Origin: Karalla daura
Taxonomy: Eukaryota > Chordata > Actinopteri > Chaetodontiformes > Leiognathidae
Assembly: GCA_029224185.1 (NCBI GenBank)
Contig: CM055196.1
Location: 23,446,673 to 23,510,672 of the forward strand
DNA: 64,000 nucleotides
Direction of reading: 5' to 3'
Shown here in pieces: positions 33,530 through 46,675 of the stretch. The notes under the pieces were generated by a model. That model saw only the letters and a program-made list of their open reading frames with translations, did not search any database and was not told the origin of the DNA. The first letter of the stretch is position 1. The number at the start of each line of letters is the position of its first letter. Both the position numbers and the translations under genes were made by a program.

Positions 33530-35105
33530 CCTGTCAGTGGGCTGGCCAACTGTGGGGCGGCTGTGAGTCAGTGGGTTTTCAGCCGCAGCGAGCCGTGATC
33601 ACGGCCGATAGCAGGTGCTCCGAGTGGGAAACTCGATCGGCTCAACACGCCGCAGCTTTATGCTTTAATTGATTAGAGTGAGTTTTACGACAGTCAGGCC
33701 TCAGGCATGCAGCTACAGCCGGCCAGCGGACCGTCGGTAGCTCCCCATAGCAGCGCTCTGCCGTCCCTCAGACCCTCGTGCATCCTGAAAGCCTCCGCAT
33801 GCTCTCTGGATCCGCTCCAGATTCCCCCAGAGGAAAGTGAGATAGCGACCTCGTCTACAATGTAAAGACAGTTTGATCTTATAGGAACTCTCAAAGTTGA
33901 CAAAGGAATAAACATTGGTTGGCTATATAGTGACAGAGACATTAAGCGTCATTTCATCATTTTTTTGAAATGCCACAACCTAAATATCGTCATATAAAAG
34001 TGGTAACGAAACACCTAAATTAGAGAAAACTCAAACATCCTAAAGCCAGTATTATGCTTAAAGTGACTTTTAAGATGTGATGGCATGTCACATTTTCACA
34101 TTCTGATGGAAACACTTTTGTTTCATTTACACATCACCCAACATAACATAGAGGGTGACATGGCCACTTCTAAATGTAATTAAAATATCTATTCAGTGCG
34201 ACTGTAAAGTGCTGCCATACCGCCGCATAATACAAGGTTGATATTATGAATGAAAAACTAATGAAGGAGGTCAGGTTGACTCCTAATGGAGAGATGGACT
34301 CACCCAGGGGTCAATCAAAGGGTCGTTATTTGAGGACATTATTGCTCTGCTCTGGAATAGAAATATTCTCTTCTTAAATATTCTATATCTTCGTACGGAT
34401 ATCAGAGGTCAGAGGATCTAGCCTCACTCTGTCCACGTACCAGAGCTTGGGTGGTTTCACTACTCTCTGGTCTCAATCATCCTAGATGGTCAGAAAGAGG
34501 AGGAGTGACTCAGATCTAATGAATGCGGAGAAGTGAGAAACCATTGTCCTCTAGTTGTCAACGTGAGTCACCACATGCAGGGATTAAGAGTCGGCTCAGG
34601 GACGGTGGTTCATCCCTCACCTCTGAGCAATATGATGTAAGATGCCAGCATTTAATCAAGCGAGTCCAAATCTAAAACAGGAATGACCAGCAACATGCAA
34701 TCAGAGGTTACCGTCACAGCTGCAATATTAAAACATGATTAACTTCACATACGTGAACAACTGGTGTGCCCACACATCTCTGCAGACTGATCTCAGAGCT
34801 GTTTTCTTTGCTCTGATCCACCTCTCACTAAGTCATGACGCAGTGACCAGCTTCAGATACTCAAACATGTCAAACTTAGTTCATGTGACACATACTACTA
34901 CCCTGTTATATTCCGGGGGTCTGCACAGTATACAAAGAGTATTAAAAGTTGTGCAAAAGTACAATGATTTTCTTAATTGTGATTTTAGGAGGTATTGGAT
35001 TTTGTTGGGATTAATGTTCTCTCCAAGTAGTTTGACTACACAAAGTTTGACTGCAGTGTCACTTGTTTTGATAAACTTTTATTTTTTGCTTTGCCTTAGT
35101 TTATT
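33530..35105. other. Stretch with no recognised gene
   Basis: Single-copy sequence. CpG-bearing DNA at 33540-33660 may be regulatory. A 127-codon frame at 34735-35118 has no domain I can name. Confidence 0.4.
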
Positions 35106-35113
35106 CTTTAGAG

Positions 35114-35143
35114 CTTAGCTCCTTCCCAGCTGAAGGAGCTAAG
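35114..35143. repeat. Perfect 11-bp inverted repeat
   Basis: CTTAGCTCCTT and AAGGAGCTAAG are separated by eight bases. Confidence 0.9.
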
Positions 35144-35769
35144 GTCTTGAACTTAAAGATCAGGCTTCCTGCATGTACCTTCTATATAACAGCTGGCAGC
35201 AGTGATTGGCCAGGACCTGGTAGATGTGGGCCGCTCCGTACCTGTACGTTCTTCTCAGAGATCCTGAGAGGAACGTGAGACTTCACAGGTGTTGAATCGT
35301 GAACACGATCTGAGAACAAGCATGAAGTCGTAACAGTGAGGAGTAGCGTCCAGCTTCCTGAAGTCTGCTCGCTCCTCATCCTGAACCCTTCACTCTGCAG
35401 GTGTTTGGTCCTTCACACGTCATCTCTGACCTTTGACCCTCCATCTCGCCTTCGCTCATCCCCTTCTAATGAAGCTGTGCTCGACACAGTGGCCGACAGT
35501 CAACAACCACTGGGAGGCTTCACCAGACGTCTCTTTTCCTCTCTGCTTCCTCGACATCTTTTTCCTCTCAGCGAGGCCAATTAGAGGAGCCCAGGAGCAC
35601 GGGCCGCGTTGTGGGACTGTGCGGGACGTGTCAACAGGTCTGTTTTGATCAGGGGATGAGAGCGTCCTGGTCGCTCAGCTTAAAGGATTGGAGAAGAATG
35701 TAAATTCAGCTCTGCTCTGGTGAAGGGTCAGCGAGGACAAAAGGGGAGGGGTCATCCAGGCTAAGGTTA

Positions 35770-35833
35770 CTGAAAGAGAGAGAGAGAGAGAGAGAAGTGC
35801 CAAAGTCAAGGGTAAAGTCTGATCTGGCAGCAC

Positions 35834-35877
<44 letters not shown>
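35770..35877. repeat. GA run followed by CA microsatellite
   Basis: GA run at 35770-35794 and about 24 CA units at 35830-35877. Confidence 0.95.
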
Positions 35878-35880
<3 letters not shown>

Positions 35881-35999
35881 GATATGTCTGTGAGGAAGCA
35901 TGCAGAGACCACACTGCAGCTGGTCCAGTAGATTAAAGCTCTTGTATACGTGCATCGCATTGTGAATCTGACTATCCAGTTGATGCTGCTTCCTAAGAC

Positions 36000-36365
36000 T
36001 CAGGTATAGAAAACAATGAGAGAACTCTGCTTCCACCTGTTAGATGCTGTGGGACGCCTCTGATCAGTCTCTGGTTCCTCTCCAGGTTCTTCCTCAGTCT
36101 CTGGCTCTTCCTCTAAATTAGCTTCTGTCTCTGGCTCTGTGAGGACTATACCTCTTGGAGAAGGCAAAAACAGTCGCTGATCTTTTTTAGGTTGGCAGTG
36201 ATGTTGTGTCTTACTGGGTTCATTCATGGTGGCTCTTTTGTGTCTAGGAATGAGGTGACTTTGCATTTTATTGATTTGTTCCTGTACCAATGACATTGTC
36301 ATCACATTAAACACGTCAAGTCCATTTCTGTTTCCACTGGACACGAGGTGTATCAGGGAAAACAC
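36000..36365 (-). other. Minus-strand ORF containing the minisatellite motif
   Basis: An open frame of 121 codons whose middle reads EPETEANLEEEPETEEEPGE, the same Glu-Pro-Glu-Thr unit as the array at 30541. About 80 residues of non-repeated sequence precede it, including KRATMNEPSKTQHHCQPKKD. I do not recognise the protein. It may be the decayed parent of the minisatellite, a copy carried by transposition, or a chance frame. Confidence 0.25.
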
Positions 36366-36779
36366 CCTGAGCTGCTTTCTGTCCCATCATAAAAATGATT
36401 CATTTGTGACTTCATAGTTTGTATCGTGGTCATCATGCTGATTCTTGTCAGCCTGGTACTGGTAAACCCAGTTATTGACAAATGAATGAACCCAGCAGTA
36501 GTTTGTCAGGAATCACAGAGAAAGAGTCTGTGCTTCCAGCCAACCTTCCTCATGAGGAGCTTCATAGAGAAGAATGACAGCCTCACTGAGGACCTTGTGC
36601 AGCTTACGTTGCAGGCTGGGCCAGCTCAGATCCTGTCAGCAGCCTCACATTATCCTGCAGGACATCTGCAGTCCATCACAAGCTCGTTCCTCCATCCCCG
36701 TCCTCTCTCCGTCTCTCTGCTCTGCTTTCAGCAGTAGACGGGTGAAGGAGCGCGCCCTGGTCCACAGCTGGTGCTGAGG

Positions 36780-37145
36780 ACTGGACTTTGAAACCGGAGG
36801 AGGCCGCGGGGATGTTTGCATATCGCTGGCCGAGTGTTTGGCAGCGCGACACGGAGCACGTTAATTACGGGGCGTGTTCTGCCAGCGTCTCTGGAGAGCT
36901 AGACTTCCTGTTTGGTGCTGCATTAACTCGGCTCTTAATGTTCTCGCTCTACCTGAAGAAGTGGCTTTAAGTCTGGAGCACTTGGCAAGCGGCTTCAGTG
37001 ACCAGACTGAGCTGTAAAAACATGCACTTGCTATCGCAATGTTATGACGCGCCACTGGAATATTGACATTTTTCTGCCCGACAGATGGATTTGGTAGGAG
37101 GCACCTTATGGCCTCTCCACTGCTCCTCAGAAGCAGCCTGTCTGA
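36780..37145. promoter_or_regulatory. Candidate conserved noncoding element
   Basis: Repeat-free with an octamer-like 'tttgcatatcg' at 36815, 'acgttaattacgg' at 36859 and 'ctcttaatgttctcg' further on. The overall texture resembles developmental enhancers. No protein seen. Confidence 0.25.
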
Positions 37146-37149
37146 GTGT

Positions 37150-38095
37150 TGCCTCACAGAAAGCTTCTAGTTGTGGATTTCTATGTTTTATTCCTTGTCT
37201 TCTGTTTGCTCACACTGTAGAAAACATCTAGTTCAGGTCGAGTGGAGAATTACTCCTGGTGTAGGTGTAGCTATGGACTGGAGACCTGTCCAGGGTCTGA
37301 CACCTGCCAAACATTGAGCATATTTTTAAGAATAATCTAGATTTTTCTGAAGTGCTCCTCAGCCAGATGAACAAACGTGCACGAACAAGATCTCATCACT
37401 TGAACAAACTCAACTTCATCATGAAATTCCAGTGTGTGATTTCGTTGGAGACGTTGGCCTGTTGGTATCTGGTGGTTGTGAAGAGCATGAGATGATTAGA
37501 GATGATGGCGCTGGCTTCACCTCAGCTCGTCTCAGATCTCTGCTGAGATCCTGAAGAACTTCACCCGTTTTTATGGTTCTTACAATGATAATATAGCCTT
37601 GATTGAGTGATTAGTTTCATCACAGGGATGAAGTTCATCTGTGGTAGGGGTTCTCTGTTTTGAACATGTCTGAGAAAACTTGTTAAAGAGAGTTTAATTG
37701 CAAGGACCCATCACAGAAAGTGGGAGGAGATGATGAGTGGCTTCTACCACTTAGTGACGGCCAAAACTAAGAAATTTAGCAGGATTTCTTTTTTTCCACT
37801 TTCCAGCTCCAAAACTGAACCTAATCCCCGGTTCCTCTGGTGGCTGCTGGGAGAAGTAGTTCCCTGCTCTGTCATCATCTTGTTAGCCTCCAGCTGGGAG
37901 ACGTGTGACACCCTGCAGCCCGTCATCACTAGCATGTCAGAGCAGCTTTGTTCCCACAAGGGCCGACCAGCACCTCCAGGCAGCACACCTCACAGTGGAT
38001 TTCTGATTTTTCTGACTGTTTTGTGTCTCAAATCAGTGGACGTCACGTCAACTGTGTGTTGATGCAGCAGGTCATGAAGTTCTTCCTCTGAGCAT
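37150..38095. other. Stretch with no recognised gene
   Basis: A fragment at 37268-37300 ('atggactggagacctgtcca') resembles a dispersed fish repeat. A 110-codon frame at 37730-38062 has no identifiable domain. Confidence 0.4.
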
Positions 38096-38099
38096 TTTT

Positions 38100-38355
38100 G
38101 TGTATGTGGCTTGTGTGGCTTGGTTGCATTTGTTATCTGAGATGTCAGAACTTTGGTTTGTTAAAATAGACAGAGACATAGAGAAAGTTCTGTGGGTGTA
38201 TCTGTGGATGATGCTTTTCCCATTTGACGTATTACTTACCAGGTCACCTATAGCTAACTGGGCACTGTGTTGGGTAGGTGTATTGTGTGCTTATTTTAAC
38301 TGTCTTTAAGTAACATTGTTCTAAACTAACACTTTAAATAAAGTTGAGTTGAACT
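38100..38355 (+). mobile_element. Probable LINE 3' end
   Basis: It ends in 'aacactttaaataaagttga' and 'gttgaac', the form of a non-LTR tail with a short terminal repeat. A short open frame at 38100-38309 may be a relic of ORF2. Confidence 0.4.
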
Positions 38356-38663
38356 GATCAGATGTGCCAGAGTTCTGCATCCTGGTTTTTAATCAGTTTG
38401 CCTCTTGTTTTTCTGTCATCCTTGAACTTAAAACCCATTATTTTCTGACATGTTACAGGTCGGAATGGAAGGATTTCTTAAGACAACATCATTGATTAGC
38501 CTCATCTATAATATTTGATGTTGGTGGATTACTAGTGTGAGGTTCTGGTCTGGTTGCAGCTCTGTGGGGATATACGTTCTGTCTCTGGATCTGTTTCTTC
38601 TCCGATGTGGCCTGATGTTTTGTCATCTAGCAGTGCCAAGGTACCACAGCAGAATTCCTGGCC

Positions 38664-38720
38664 CTCCTCCTCCTCCTCCTCCTCCTCCTCCTCTTCTCCT
38701 CCTCTCCTCCTCCTCCTCCT
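38664..38720. repeat. TCC trinucleotide repeat
   Basis: About 18 TCC units with a few TTC/TCTC breaks. Confidence 0.95.
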
Positions 38721-38754
38721 CTCATTATCCCGTGCAGATGTTCAACGCTGGGCC

Positions 38755-39290
38755 CTGGCCGTATCAGGTGACCACAAATCTAATTGATATCAAAACTCTG
38801 GCGGGGGAAGCCTAAGCCCCTCTGTGCTCTCGGGTTACGCCCTGTTATAAGCCCAGCTCGACTTCTGACAGCCACTTTCGGCGTGAAACATGCACTGTCC
38901 TCACTTCAAAGTGGAGAACGAGACGCCCGCCGCCACCTAGGAAGAACCCCGCTGCAGCCCTGTTCTGCCTGTTTCCACAGTGTTTCGGTGCCATTTTCAG
39001 ACCAAATCTGATTAATCACGCTCTGCGACTTTTATCTTCCCCGAGCGGAGCGGCATTTGTTTTGCCGCACCGAAACAAAAGCATTAATAAGCTCATCGGC
39101 AAACAGTGAGTTTAATATGGGAAAGTGATCCGTGGCTGGGTATTACAATGCAGCTGAGAGGGGGAATTGGAAGCTTAAGGAGAGGATGTGATGGTAATGA
39201 CTTTAAGGCGACATAATCCTCCCCATCTGGGCCTGGCGATTGTTTGATATTTATGGTTGATGATCAGCACTAATAGGTTTGTTATTTTCT
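38755..39290. promoter_or_regulatory. Best candidate conserved noncoding element
   Basis: More than 500 bases free of repeats, rich in homeodomain-like cores such as 'ctgattaatcacgc', 'gcattaataagctc', 'gtttaatatggg' and 'cataatcctcccc'. No frame is recognisable as protein. The combination suggests a developmental or neural enhancer. Without alignment this is inference. Confidence 0.35.
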
Positions 39291-39294
39291 TACG

Positions 39295-41820
39295 GGCTGA
39301 ATATGGACGGAGGGGAGCATGGGAAGAGGCTGGTGATTTGTTTTGTTTTCATTTTGTTTTGGGTTCAAACCGGAGATCAGTTTCAGGCAGAGACGCGTCT
39401 GCTCTTTGTCTGGCCGTAGACACAGGACTCGCTGGGAGGATTTTCTCAGACTGGAGCTCTGCACCGTCTCTCTCTCTCTGGGTCTGAGCTCAGCCAGGAC
39501 TGAGCCTCACTGTTTGGCTCTGAGCCCAGACGCCCACAACACTTCACTTGTTAGTTGGCTTCATTATTAGTATAGTGCACCTAAAAAGAAAAAAACAAAA
39601 AGTAATGTTAAAAGTATTTATGCTATGTTTGGTAATATAATGCCTATTTAATGTTCTACCATCACTACATCCTATCAGGTTTTATCAGTGCTATTCTCAG
39701 TTCACATGCTTCTCAAGTAAATATAAAATGACAATAACATGTAGTTTGAAGGTATCATCCATTTCATTTCTGTAACATGAGGCTGGAAATGCTGAAGCTG
39801 ATTGACTTTCCCCACTTTCTGTAGGTTGTATTCAGACATGTGACTCTTTGTTCCAATTCAAAGGCTGAAATGATAAAATTGTCTTCAGGTGGGAATTGAT
39901 GCAACATAATGAACAGAACATCCAGAGAAGATGTGAGGTCACAGTGCTTCGTTAGCCACGTTAGCCAGTTTCTTGACCCGAAGTTTACTAGAGCGCCCTC
40001 GAGTTTTCCTGAGCAAAGTGAAAAATATTTGTGTAAAATAGTCTGTGGCTCAGGGTCAGTGCAGCTGACATGTCGAGGTATCATCAGGCGAGATGCTGAA
40101 CCCCAGATCTCCTCTGATGTTACGTCATTAGGTGTGAACAGGTAAAGCAGAGCGACCTCTGCCACCAGGGAGTGGATGGGTGAATGTGAAACAGCCTGTA
40201 GAGACTCTGTGTACACACATGCCTGAATGATCTGATTTTGGGGGTTTCTGTAAGTGTTCTCTGTTTCACTGCTCTGAACGGGTCAGCTCTGCATGCAGCC
40301 TCAAACAGCTAAAACCAGTCCTGGCTCTGGTCCCAGTACGGTTCTTGTCCAGGCCATAAAAACAAAAAAAAAACATACATTGGTGTGTTACTGATTCCTC
40401 GTATCTCCGTTCACTTTGTAGCCTAAAGTCTAATTAAACAAGATGTCACCAGATGTGTCGTGATAGCCGAGAAAATAAATGCATGAAAGCACTTTTTTTT
40501 ATATTCGGCTTGGAAATATCTATAATAGGAAATATCTGATTTCAAAGACTCCTTTAATGGGCCCACAGATTTAGCACTTGTCCACCACTGCAAAAAAAAA
40601 AGCTCTGTACACTGATTATTATAGCACACCCAAACGAAGCAGGAGGTGAGAGAGTTCACAGGGTGGACGTGATTATTCAGACTGAGCCCTGTCGGCCTAT
40701 TTATTATGTTTTAATCTCTTAACTTAGAACATCAGAACGTCTCTAAACAAACAAACAAACCTTTGGGTTTCAGTGTAAAGAAATGGAAGAAAAGTAAGAA
40801 GTTTGTCTAACTGCACTGCAGGTTCCCAAGAGCCACTCTTTGCCTCACAAACCAGATTTAGACAACAGAATAAGTGTTAAATTGTTCGGCCGCCGTGACA
40901 CTTGAACTTTCTGTGTTTTGACCTTTACGGAAACAAACCTGGAAATAGACGTGAGGACGGAAGGAAAGAGGGAAGGAAGGGGAAATACTTTACAGTCTAA
41001 AAACTGCAGAGTGTGAATTCAGGGGTATTCTGGGATGTTCCCACTGAGTTCAGTTTTATCTCTGTGCTTTCCCCTGGCCGGGGGCTCATTACTGACCCCT
41101 GGCCCACTTGTTTGATGGATGACTCTATGACGCTATTTTGGAGCGGAGCGTCACTGCAGGCCAGGCCGCTCGTGCCCGGGGTATGAGACCTTTCCCTGGG
41201 TATGTCTTTACAGGAAAAGACGTCAGGACGGGTTTAATGAACACACAGGATCACGCTGAGCATGCAGGACGCCACGGAGGGAGGAGGCTGAACCTGCGGA
41301 CCTGCGTCACTGAGGAGGAAAACGCAGCTGGAAAACATATGTACAGGTGCAGCATTTCAAGGGCTCAGTAGTGAAGAAAAAAGCTTTTCTTTGCACAAAT
41401 ACAAGATAACGACAGTCATATAACATCTCTACCGCCAGATCCTGCTTATAATGAACTACAAAAGCTTTAAAAGATGAGATGAGGGAGGCAAAAGCTGCAC
41501 GTGTGCCATTAAAACCAAAGAATAGATGGTTGTTGCTGTAGGTGATAACAGATAGAACAAATGTGAGGGTTAATAGGGTAATGCAGCATATAACCTGTAA
41601 CTTAGCTAGTTGCCAGAAGAGCCAGGAGCTCATGTTTACCTAAAAATGGCTGCCAGAGGACTTTAGCGAGCCTGTTTTTCCGTCCTGGATCGCGCTACAG
41701 CTCCTGATACTGTAAGGATATCTCTGGGATAAAATCTTCCACCGTTCACTGTACAACTGGACATGTGTTTTCATAATTGTGCTGTTGCCCTGCTGGGATA
41801 AGTCATTCTGGGTAAAGAGA
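39295..41820. other. Stretch with no recognised gene
   Basis: No exon recognised. CpG-bearing sequence at 41080-41330 may be another noncoding element. Confidence 0.4.
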
Positions 41821-41829
41821 GTCAGCGAA

Positions 41830-42080
41830 ATGCCTGAAATGTAAAATGAGAGAGCGGTCCGTGTCAGAGCCAGCTCACAGCGTCATAAATCATCTTTCCC
41901 GGGGACGCTTACGTGCCACTTGTTCTGCAGCAGGCTGCTGTGTTTCTATTGGGTGGCTGGCCGTAACGCCATTCTTACACAAATGTCAGACAAGTGGAAG
42001 GAGTAGCAGAAAGCTACGATGCAGCCTGCGAACCTCAAGCCATGACTCCAGGCTTGTTCAGGACTTTACAGCCGGGCAGG
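41830..42080. promoter_or_regulatory. Candidate conserved noncoding element
   Basis: Repeat-free, with 'cgtcataaatcatctttccc' and other GC-balanced blocks. Texture only. Confidence 0.2.
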
Positions 42081-42311
42081 GAAATGAAATCAAACACACT
42101 CTGCAGTATTAACTTTGAGTGTATGAATATGGAGAGGAAACATTCTTATTCTAAATAAACTTACTTAAACGTCGAAGTGACTGTTAAAAAAAGGCATATT
42201 AACTGCACTGTTTCCCCCTAGAGGCGGACGTGAGCACTGCAGTGTGTAAAGGCATGTTGGTAAATGTGTCCACTAATGCTCAGTAAGACCACGGACATGC
42301 TGGGAATGTAT

Positions 42312-42398
<87 letters not shown>
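42312..42398. repeat. CA microsatellite, 43 units
   Basis: An uninterrupted CA run, among the longest pure ones in the window. Confidence 0.98.
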
Positions 42399-42400
<2 letters not shown>

Positions 42401-43234
42401 AGTTGTCAGTTGTAGGAGGAGCAGAGGAGATGGATCCTGTGGTCAGCGATACACCTGAATGTCTCCTCACTATTTATGAGGAGATGTCTATGTACCTGAA
42501 GCCAGAGGAGCAACCTGCCACTAGTTGAGTGGTTAGGTCCAGTCTGAAGTTAGTGCTGTGTGTATGGCACAACTACTGGCCTCTCATTGTCTCCTTGTCA
42601 TGTCTCCAAGTTGTTTGCAGCTGCACCAACACTAATTTCACCTCCAAACTTTTCACTAATTGTTCAACTCGTCTCACACTGAAAACATGGACGTTAAGTC
42701 TGAATGGATGGACCGGCGGCCGGCGATGCTTCTCCTTATTTGTCTTTCTCTAACGACTTTGGTGAACAAGACCAGAACTTGTTGTAGGAGTCGGAGTTTA
42801 GAAATGTTGAGAACACCATGATAATCTGATTTCTCAGGTACTTTGTTCCCTGTGTGCTGGGAGCGGACTATGTGCCAACAGTAACTTTTTCTCTTTTTTG
42901 TCTTTTTTTTTGACCTCCATCACGGTCATGATTCATCATTTAGAGCCTCTCATCGCGGCTCTTTTTCATCTTAACCGTCCGTACGAGCTCTTTTAGCACG
43001 GACGCTGAGAGCTGAGCCCGGGCCAGACATGAGGAGCAGCTGAGGCTTCGCCCGGCCAGAGTCCATCCTTACGTCCCTCCTCCTAGCTTTCAGCACCTGC
43101 AGCAACATGCAGACGCATGAAGTAACAAAGTGTAAAATCTTTTGCACTTTTACAGTTTTTCTCTCTACGGAGTGAAAAAGCAGCATGTGGCCATGAACCG
43201 GTCTGAAACATGGTGGTGGTGTCAAAGGTCTTCA

Positions 43235-43775
43235 CATTTATTACTCAGGTAGAAGTATAGATACTAGAGTTTAGAAATACTTCTGTAGAAGCTGGCGTAT
43301 CAGCTGGAGTTTTTTACTCAAGTAAAAGTAAAAAGTCTCCTGGTTTCTAAACTGCTTTAAGAATCACAGTTAAAGTAATGAAAGGAACAAAATGCCATTA
43401 AGGACCAAAGCAAAGCTTATAAAGCACTATACATTTATATACATACATACCACATATGTGTACTACTGACCATTAACACGTGTTTGATGGAGCAGGAGAT
43501 GTGATGACTAGTTGTCTATAAGTACTGTGATGGTGTAAAACTTCATACCTCAGATGCATGTTATTGATAGCCTTTATTGATCAATGACACATGATCCACT
43601 TTACTCCTACTTTACTCCTCACATTTATAAATTGAAGGAGTGAAAGTACAGATAACTGCATGAAAATGTGAAGGATTAGAAGTAAAAAGTAGGCTGAACA
43701 ATTATTGCTATGTATCGATAGTATAGATAACCAAGATTTCTACTTAAGTAAAGTAATAAAGTATTAGCATTTGGT
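43235..43775. mobile_element. MITE-like element, 'caagtaaaagta' family
   Basis: Near its left end are 'tttttactcaagtaaaagta' and 'aaaaagtctcc'; near its right end 'ctacttaagtaaagtaataa' and 'agtattag'. These repeated AAGTAAAAGTA blocks mark a nonautonomous element family common in teleosts, possibly hAT-related. Terminal repeats are not exact. Confidence 0.5.
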
Positions 43776-44061
43776 AACTTAACAACTCCGGCAGGATTTA
43801 ACTTTAGGATTGTTTTTGTATCATTTAGGGCTGAGCATCCAGAATTAACGAGTGTACTTCTTCATCATGTGAACCCTTGGAGGATTCATCCCTACAGGGC
43901 AGCTTCCTCTTCCTCAGGGATGCTGCAGCTCTAGAGGGGTTCAAACTCGAAATATGTGCATACGATTATTTGATTGGAAATCTGAGGCTCTTTATCATCG
44001 GTTATTGAGGGCTTTCAGCAGCAAGTTAGCACAAGCTGACACAGCCCTATCAACCTTAACA

Positions 44062-44062
<1 letters not shown>

Positions 44063-44135
<73 letters not shown>

Positions 44136-44136
44136 T
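44063..44136. repeat. CT microsatellite, about 36 units
   Basis: CT run with one TT break. Confidence 0.97.
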
Positions 44137-44225
44137 AGCTGTTAGACCTCTGGCAACCTCTACCTCTACCCCCCCATCCTTCAAAACTACACATCATGCC
44201 ATCGCTTGCATGTGCATGTTTATAT

Positions 44226-44228
<3 letters not shown>

Positions 44229-44271
<43 letters not shown>
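44229..44271. repeat. GT microsatellite, 21 units
   Basis: Pure GT run. Confidence 0.96.
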
Positions 44272-44273
<2 letters not shown>

Positions 44274-44449
44274 GGAGAGGCTCAGGGGTCCATCTTGTTT
44301 TTTCATTTGCCGTGCTCCGTGACATTTGTTCCTGCAGCTGAACATGTGCAGGACAATTTCTCGATTCTTCCAGCAGTGGACAGCTGCGGCGTGAATTACA
44401 CTAAAGCTGCTGCTTTGGGGGATTAGGCTGGTGCTCTCTGTGCGAGTTG

Positions 44450-44451
<2 letters not shown>

Positions 44452-44528
<77 letters not shown>

Positions 44529-44534
44529 GTGTGT
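44452..44534. repeat. GT microsatellite, about 41 units
   Basis: Long GT run with one GC break, same orientation as that at 44229. Confidence 0.97.
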
Positions 44535-44539
44535 ATGTC

Positions 44540-45095
44540 CCATGGGACATGTTAACCCTGTGCAGTCAGAGGTCCTCCAGGTCCTGGACCAGGATCTGGG
44601 CTTTTACTGTCTCTCCGGCATGAAACTTTCATCTTGTGATCAGACGATAGTTGAGGACATAGTTGAGGGTGTGTGCATTAACTTATAGACGTGTAGACTA
44701 GGACCAGACTATTGTCTGGTCCGTGACTTCATATGCTGCCATGGCTCGTCTGTTCAGCTCAGCTGGGTCAGTTACAGCAAAGTGAACATTCAGCAGAACT
44801 CAACCTCCAATAAGTTAACACAACATGGACCCTGGCTGTACACAGTGTCTGTAGCTTTGTGCAACTGAATCACTCTCACTAGACCTTTTAGCACCTGTCT
44901 GACCTTTGAATGGCCAGCGTATCAGGTGATTTCTAAGCCTGTTCGTGCTTGGAACTCTTTGTTGGTGTCCTGGATGGATGTCTGAAATTGAAAGATGATG
45001 TATTTTTTTATATATACATACATCCGACATATCACATAGCTTCACATGTGTACTGCAACTGTGCAGTGGCTGGGCTGCCGGCTGGCTGAGAGGTT
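44540..45095. other. Stretch with no recognised feature
   Basis: No gene or repeat recognised. Confidence 0.5.
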
Positions 45096-45099
45096 CAGA

Positions 45100-45510
45100 G
45101 GTTAATCTGAAGTTTTGCGGATGAGCACTTTGAAGTACGGCCTTCCAGCAGCAGCAGCGGGCGACCGCTGAGCGCAGGATTCGCTCTGGTCAGACTCTCA
45201 CTGTGAATCATTTTTACCACAGAGAATATATTGATTTCCACAGGAAGACGTTAAAACCCCTGAAAATTGTGCTGGGTAACAGGACACCGCGCGGTAGAGG
45301 AGGGATTTCTGCCGCTCTGAGAGCCTCTTGTGTGTTAATCGTCCACTCAATCTGCAGAATCTGAACGTGGTGCCAAGCTGGAATCCTTTTATTGATAGTT
45401 TGAAGGGGCAAGCGAAGCAGGAGGCCACGGCCGGGCTGGAGCTGGATCCGCTCTGGTGGAAGTGGCTCGATTCAGTCTTATTCTCTTCTTCTCCTCTCAC
45501 CAGGTTCAGT
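45100..45510. promoter_or_regulatory. Candidate conserved noncoding element
   Basis: Repeat-free and GC-balanced, with an NFI-like 'tggtgccaagctgga' at 45369. No known protein in any frame. Confidence 0.25.
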
Positions 45511-45514
45511 TTTT

Positions 45515-46500
45515 CCTGATAGGATTACTGTAATGCCTGAGATAAAGTACGTTTTACTTACAAATGCATCTTTGATCTTGATTTAAATCAAACCCTTTTT
45601 TCATATCCTGTCATCAGTTTCTTCAGGCTGAGACAGAGTCGTGACAGTGTCGCTGTGCGACCACCTGCAGGGACTGTTTGGTTTCCACAGATCAGCTCCT
45701 AATGCCCCTGAGCCACAGACTTAGTTAAAGTTAGAGAGGAGGGAAACTAAGACGTCCAGACAACCCGTTCACTGAGCTCAGCCACAGACTCACAGAAACA
45801 CGGAGCCGTGATTCCCAAATGAGTCTGAACGTCACGTTAAATGGAAAGCAAAAAGAATTAGATCAGGTACGACATCCTGGGTGCTTCATGGTCCTCTAAC
45901 ATCCCTGATCCTCTGACCGTGAACCTGTGGAGCGTTCCAGCGTCTGCGTCAAAAGACAGCTGTCACAACTATGTTTCTATTGTAGTTTTTCACAAAATCT
46001 ATTACATTTCTGTGATTTAACACCTCTAAAAACCACTTTGAGGATGTAAAAATGTTTAAGAGGTTATTCCCAGTCACCAGATTTAGGTTTTTGCATTCCT
46101 AGAAGTAATGGAAACACTTTGAAGGAACCACTGAAACCTTTGGAAGTAGACATGGACTACAGTCAGTCTTAAGTCTTCTGGCCTCTGAGTGCCTTAGTTT
46201 TCAGTTTTGTTTATGATACTGGACACTAAACACAAACAGTGCCTGGTGTATCAGGCCCGTGAGGTCCAGTGACACCTGTGAGAGGGACAGTGAGCGTGAG
46301 GAGTCGTCCAGCATCTGGTTTTCACTTCCAGGCGCTCTGACCAACGCAGGAGGCATTTTAACAGTGAAACTGAATCACGGGCTGTGGACGCAGCGAGCCG
46401 CTGACCTCTGAGTCAGTCTGCGTGAATCTGCTCAACCTGCTGTAAAGCAGAGAGGACCCGACGCCTTGTCCGACACTCGACCTGGCCGTGTCCTTCATTC
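45515..46500. other. Stretch with no recognised gene
   Basis: Single-copy sequence. CpG content rises from about 46370 towards the candidate promoter at 46542. Confidence 0.4.
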
Positions 46501-46541
46501 ATTCAGCGCCGGGGTCTGTCCCGCTTTAAGACCTCCACAGT

Positions 46542-46605
46542 CACGTGGCTTCAATCAGTATAAAAACACAGCAGAAGAAGAAGAAGAAGCGTGGGCCATC
46601 TTCAG
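46542..46605 (+). promoter_or_regulatory. Candidate core promoter: E-box, TATA, YY1-like
   Basis: CACGTG at 46542-46547, TATAAAA at 46559-46565 and GCCATCTT at 46595-46602 are spaced like a core promoter, with the YY1/initiator-like element about 36 bases past the TATA box. A 66-codon ORF begins at 46676. Confidence 0.3.
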
Positions 46606-46675
46606 CGAGCCACTGTAACACAACCCGACCTTTTCGCTCCATTTAACAAGTGAATGAAACCGCATCTGGGGGTCG

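Noticed and set aside
33694..33942. A minus-strand coding exon
   Set aside because: The frame has no homology I can recognise and no splice sites that fit.
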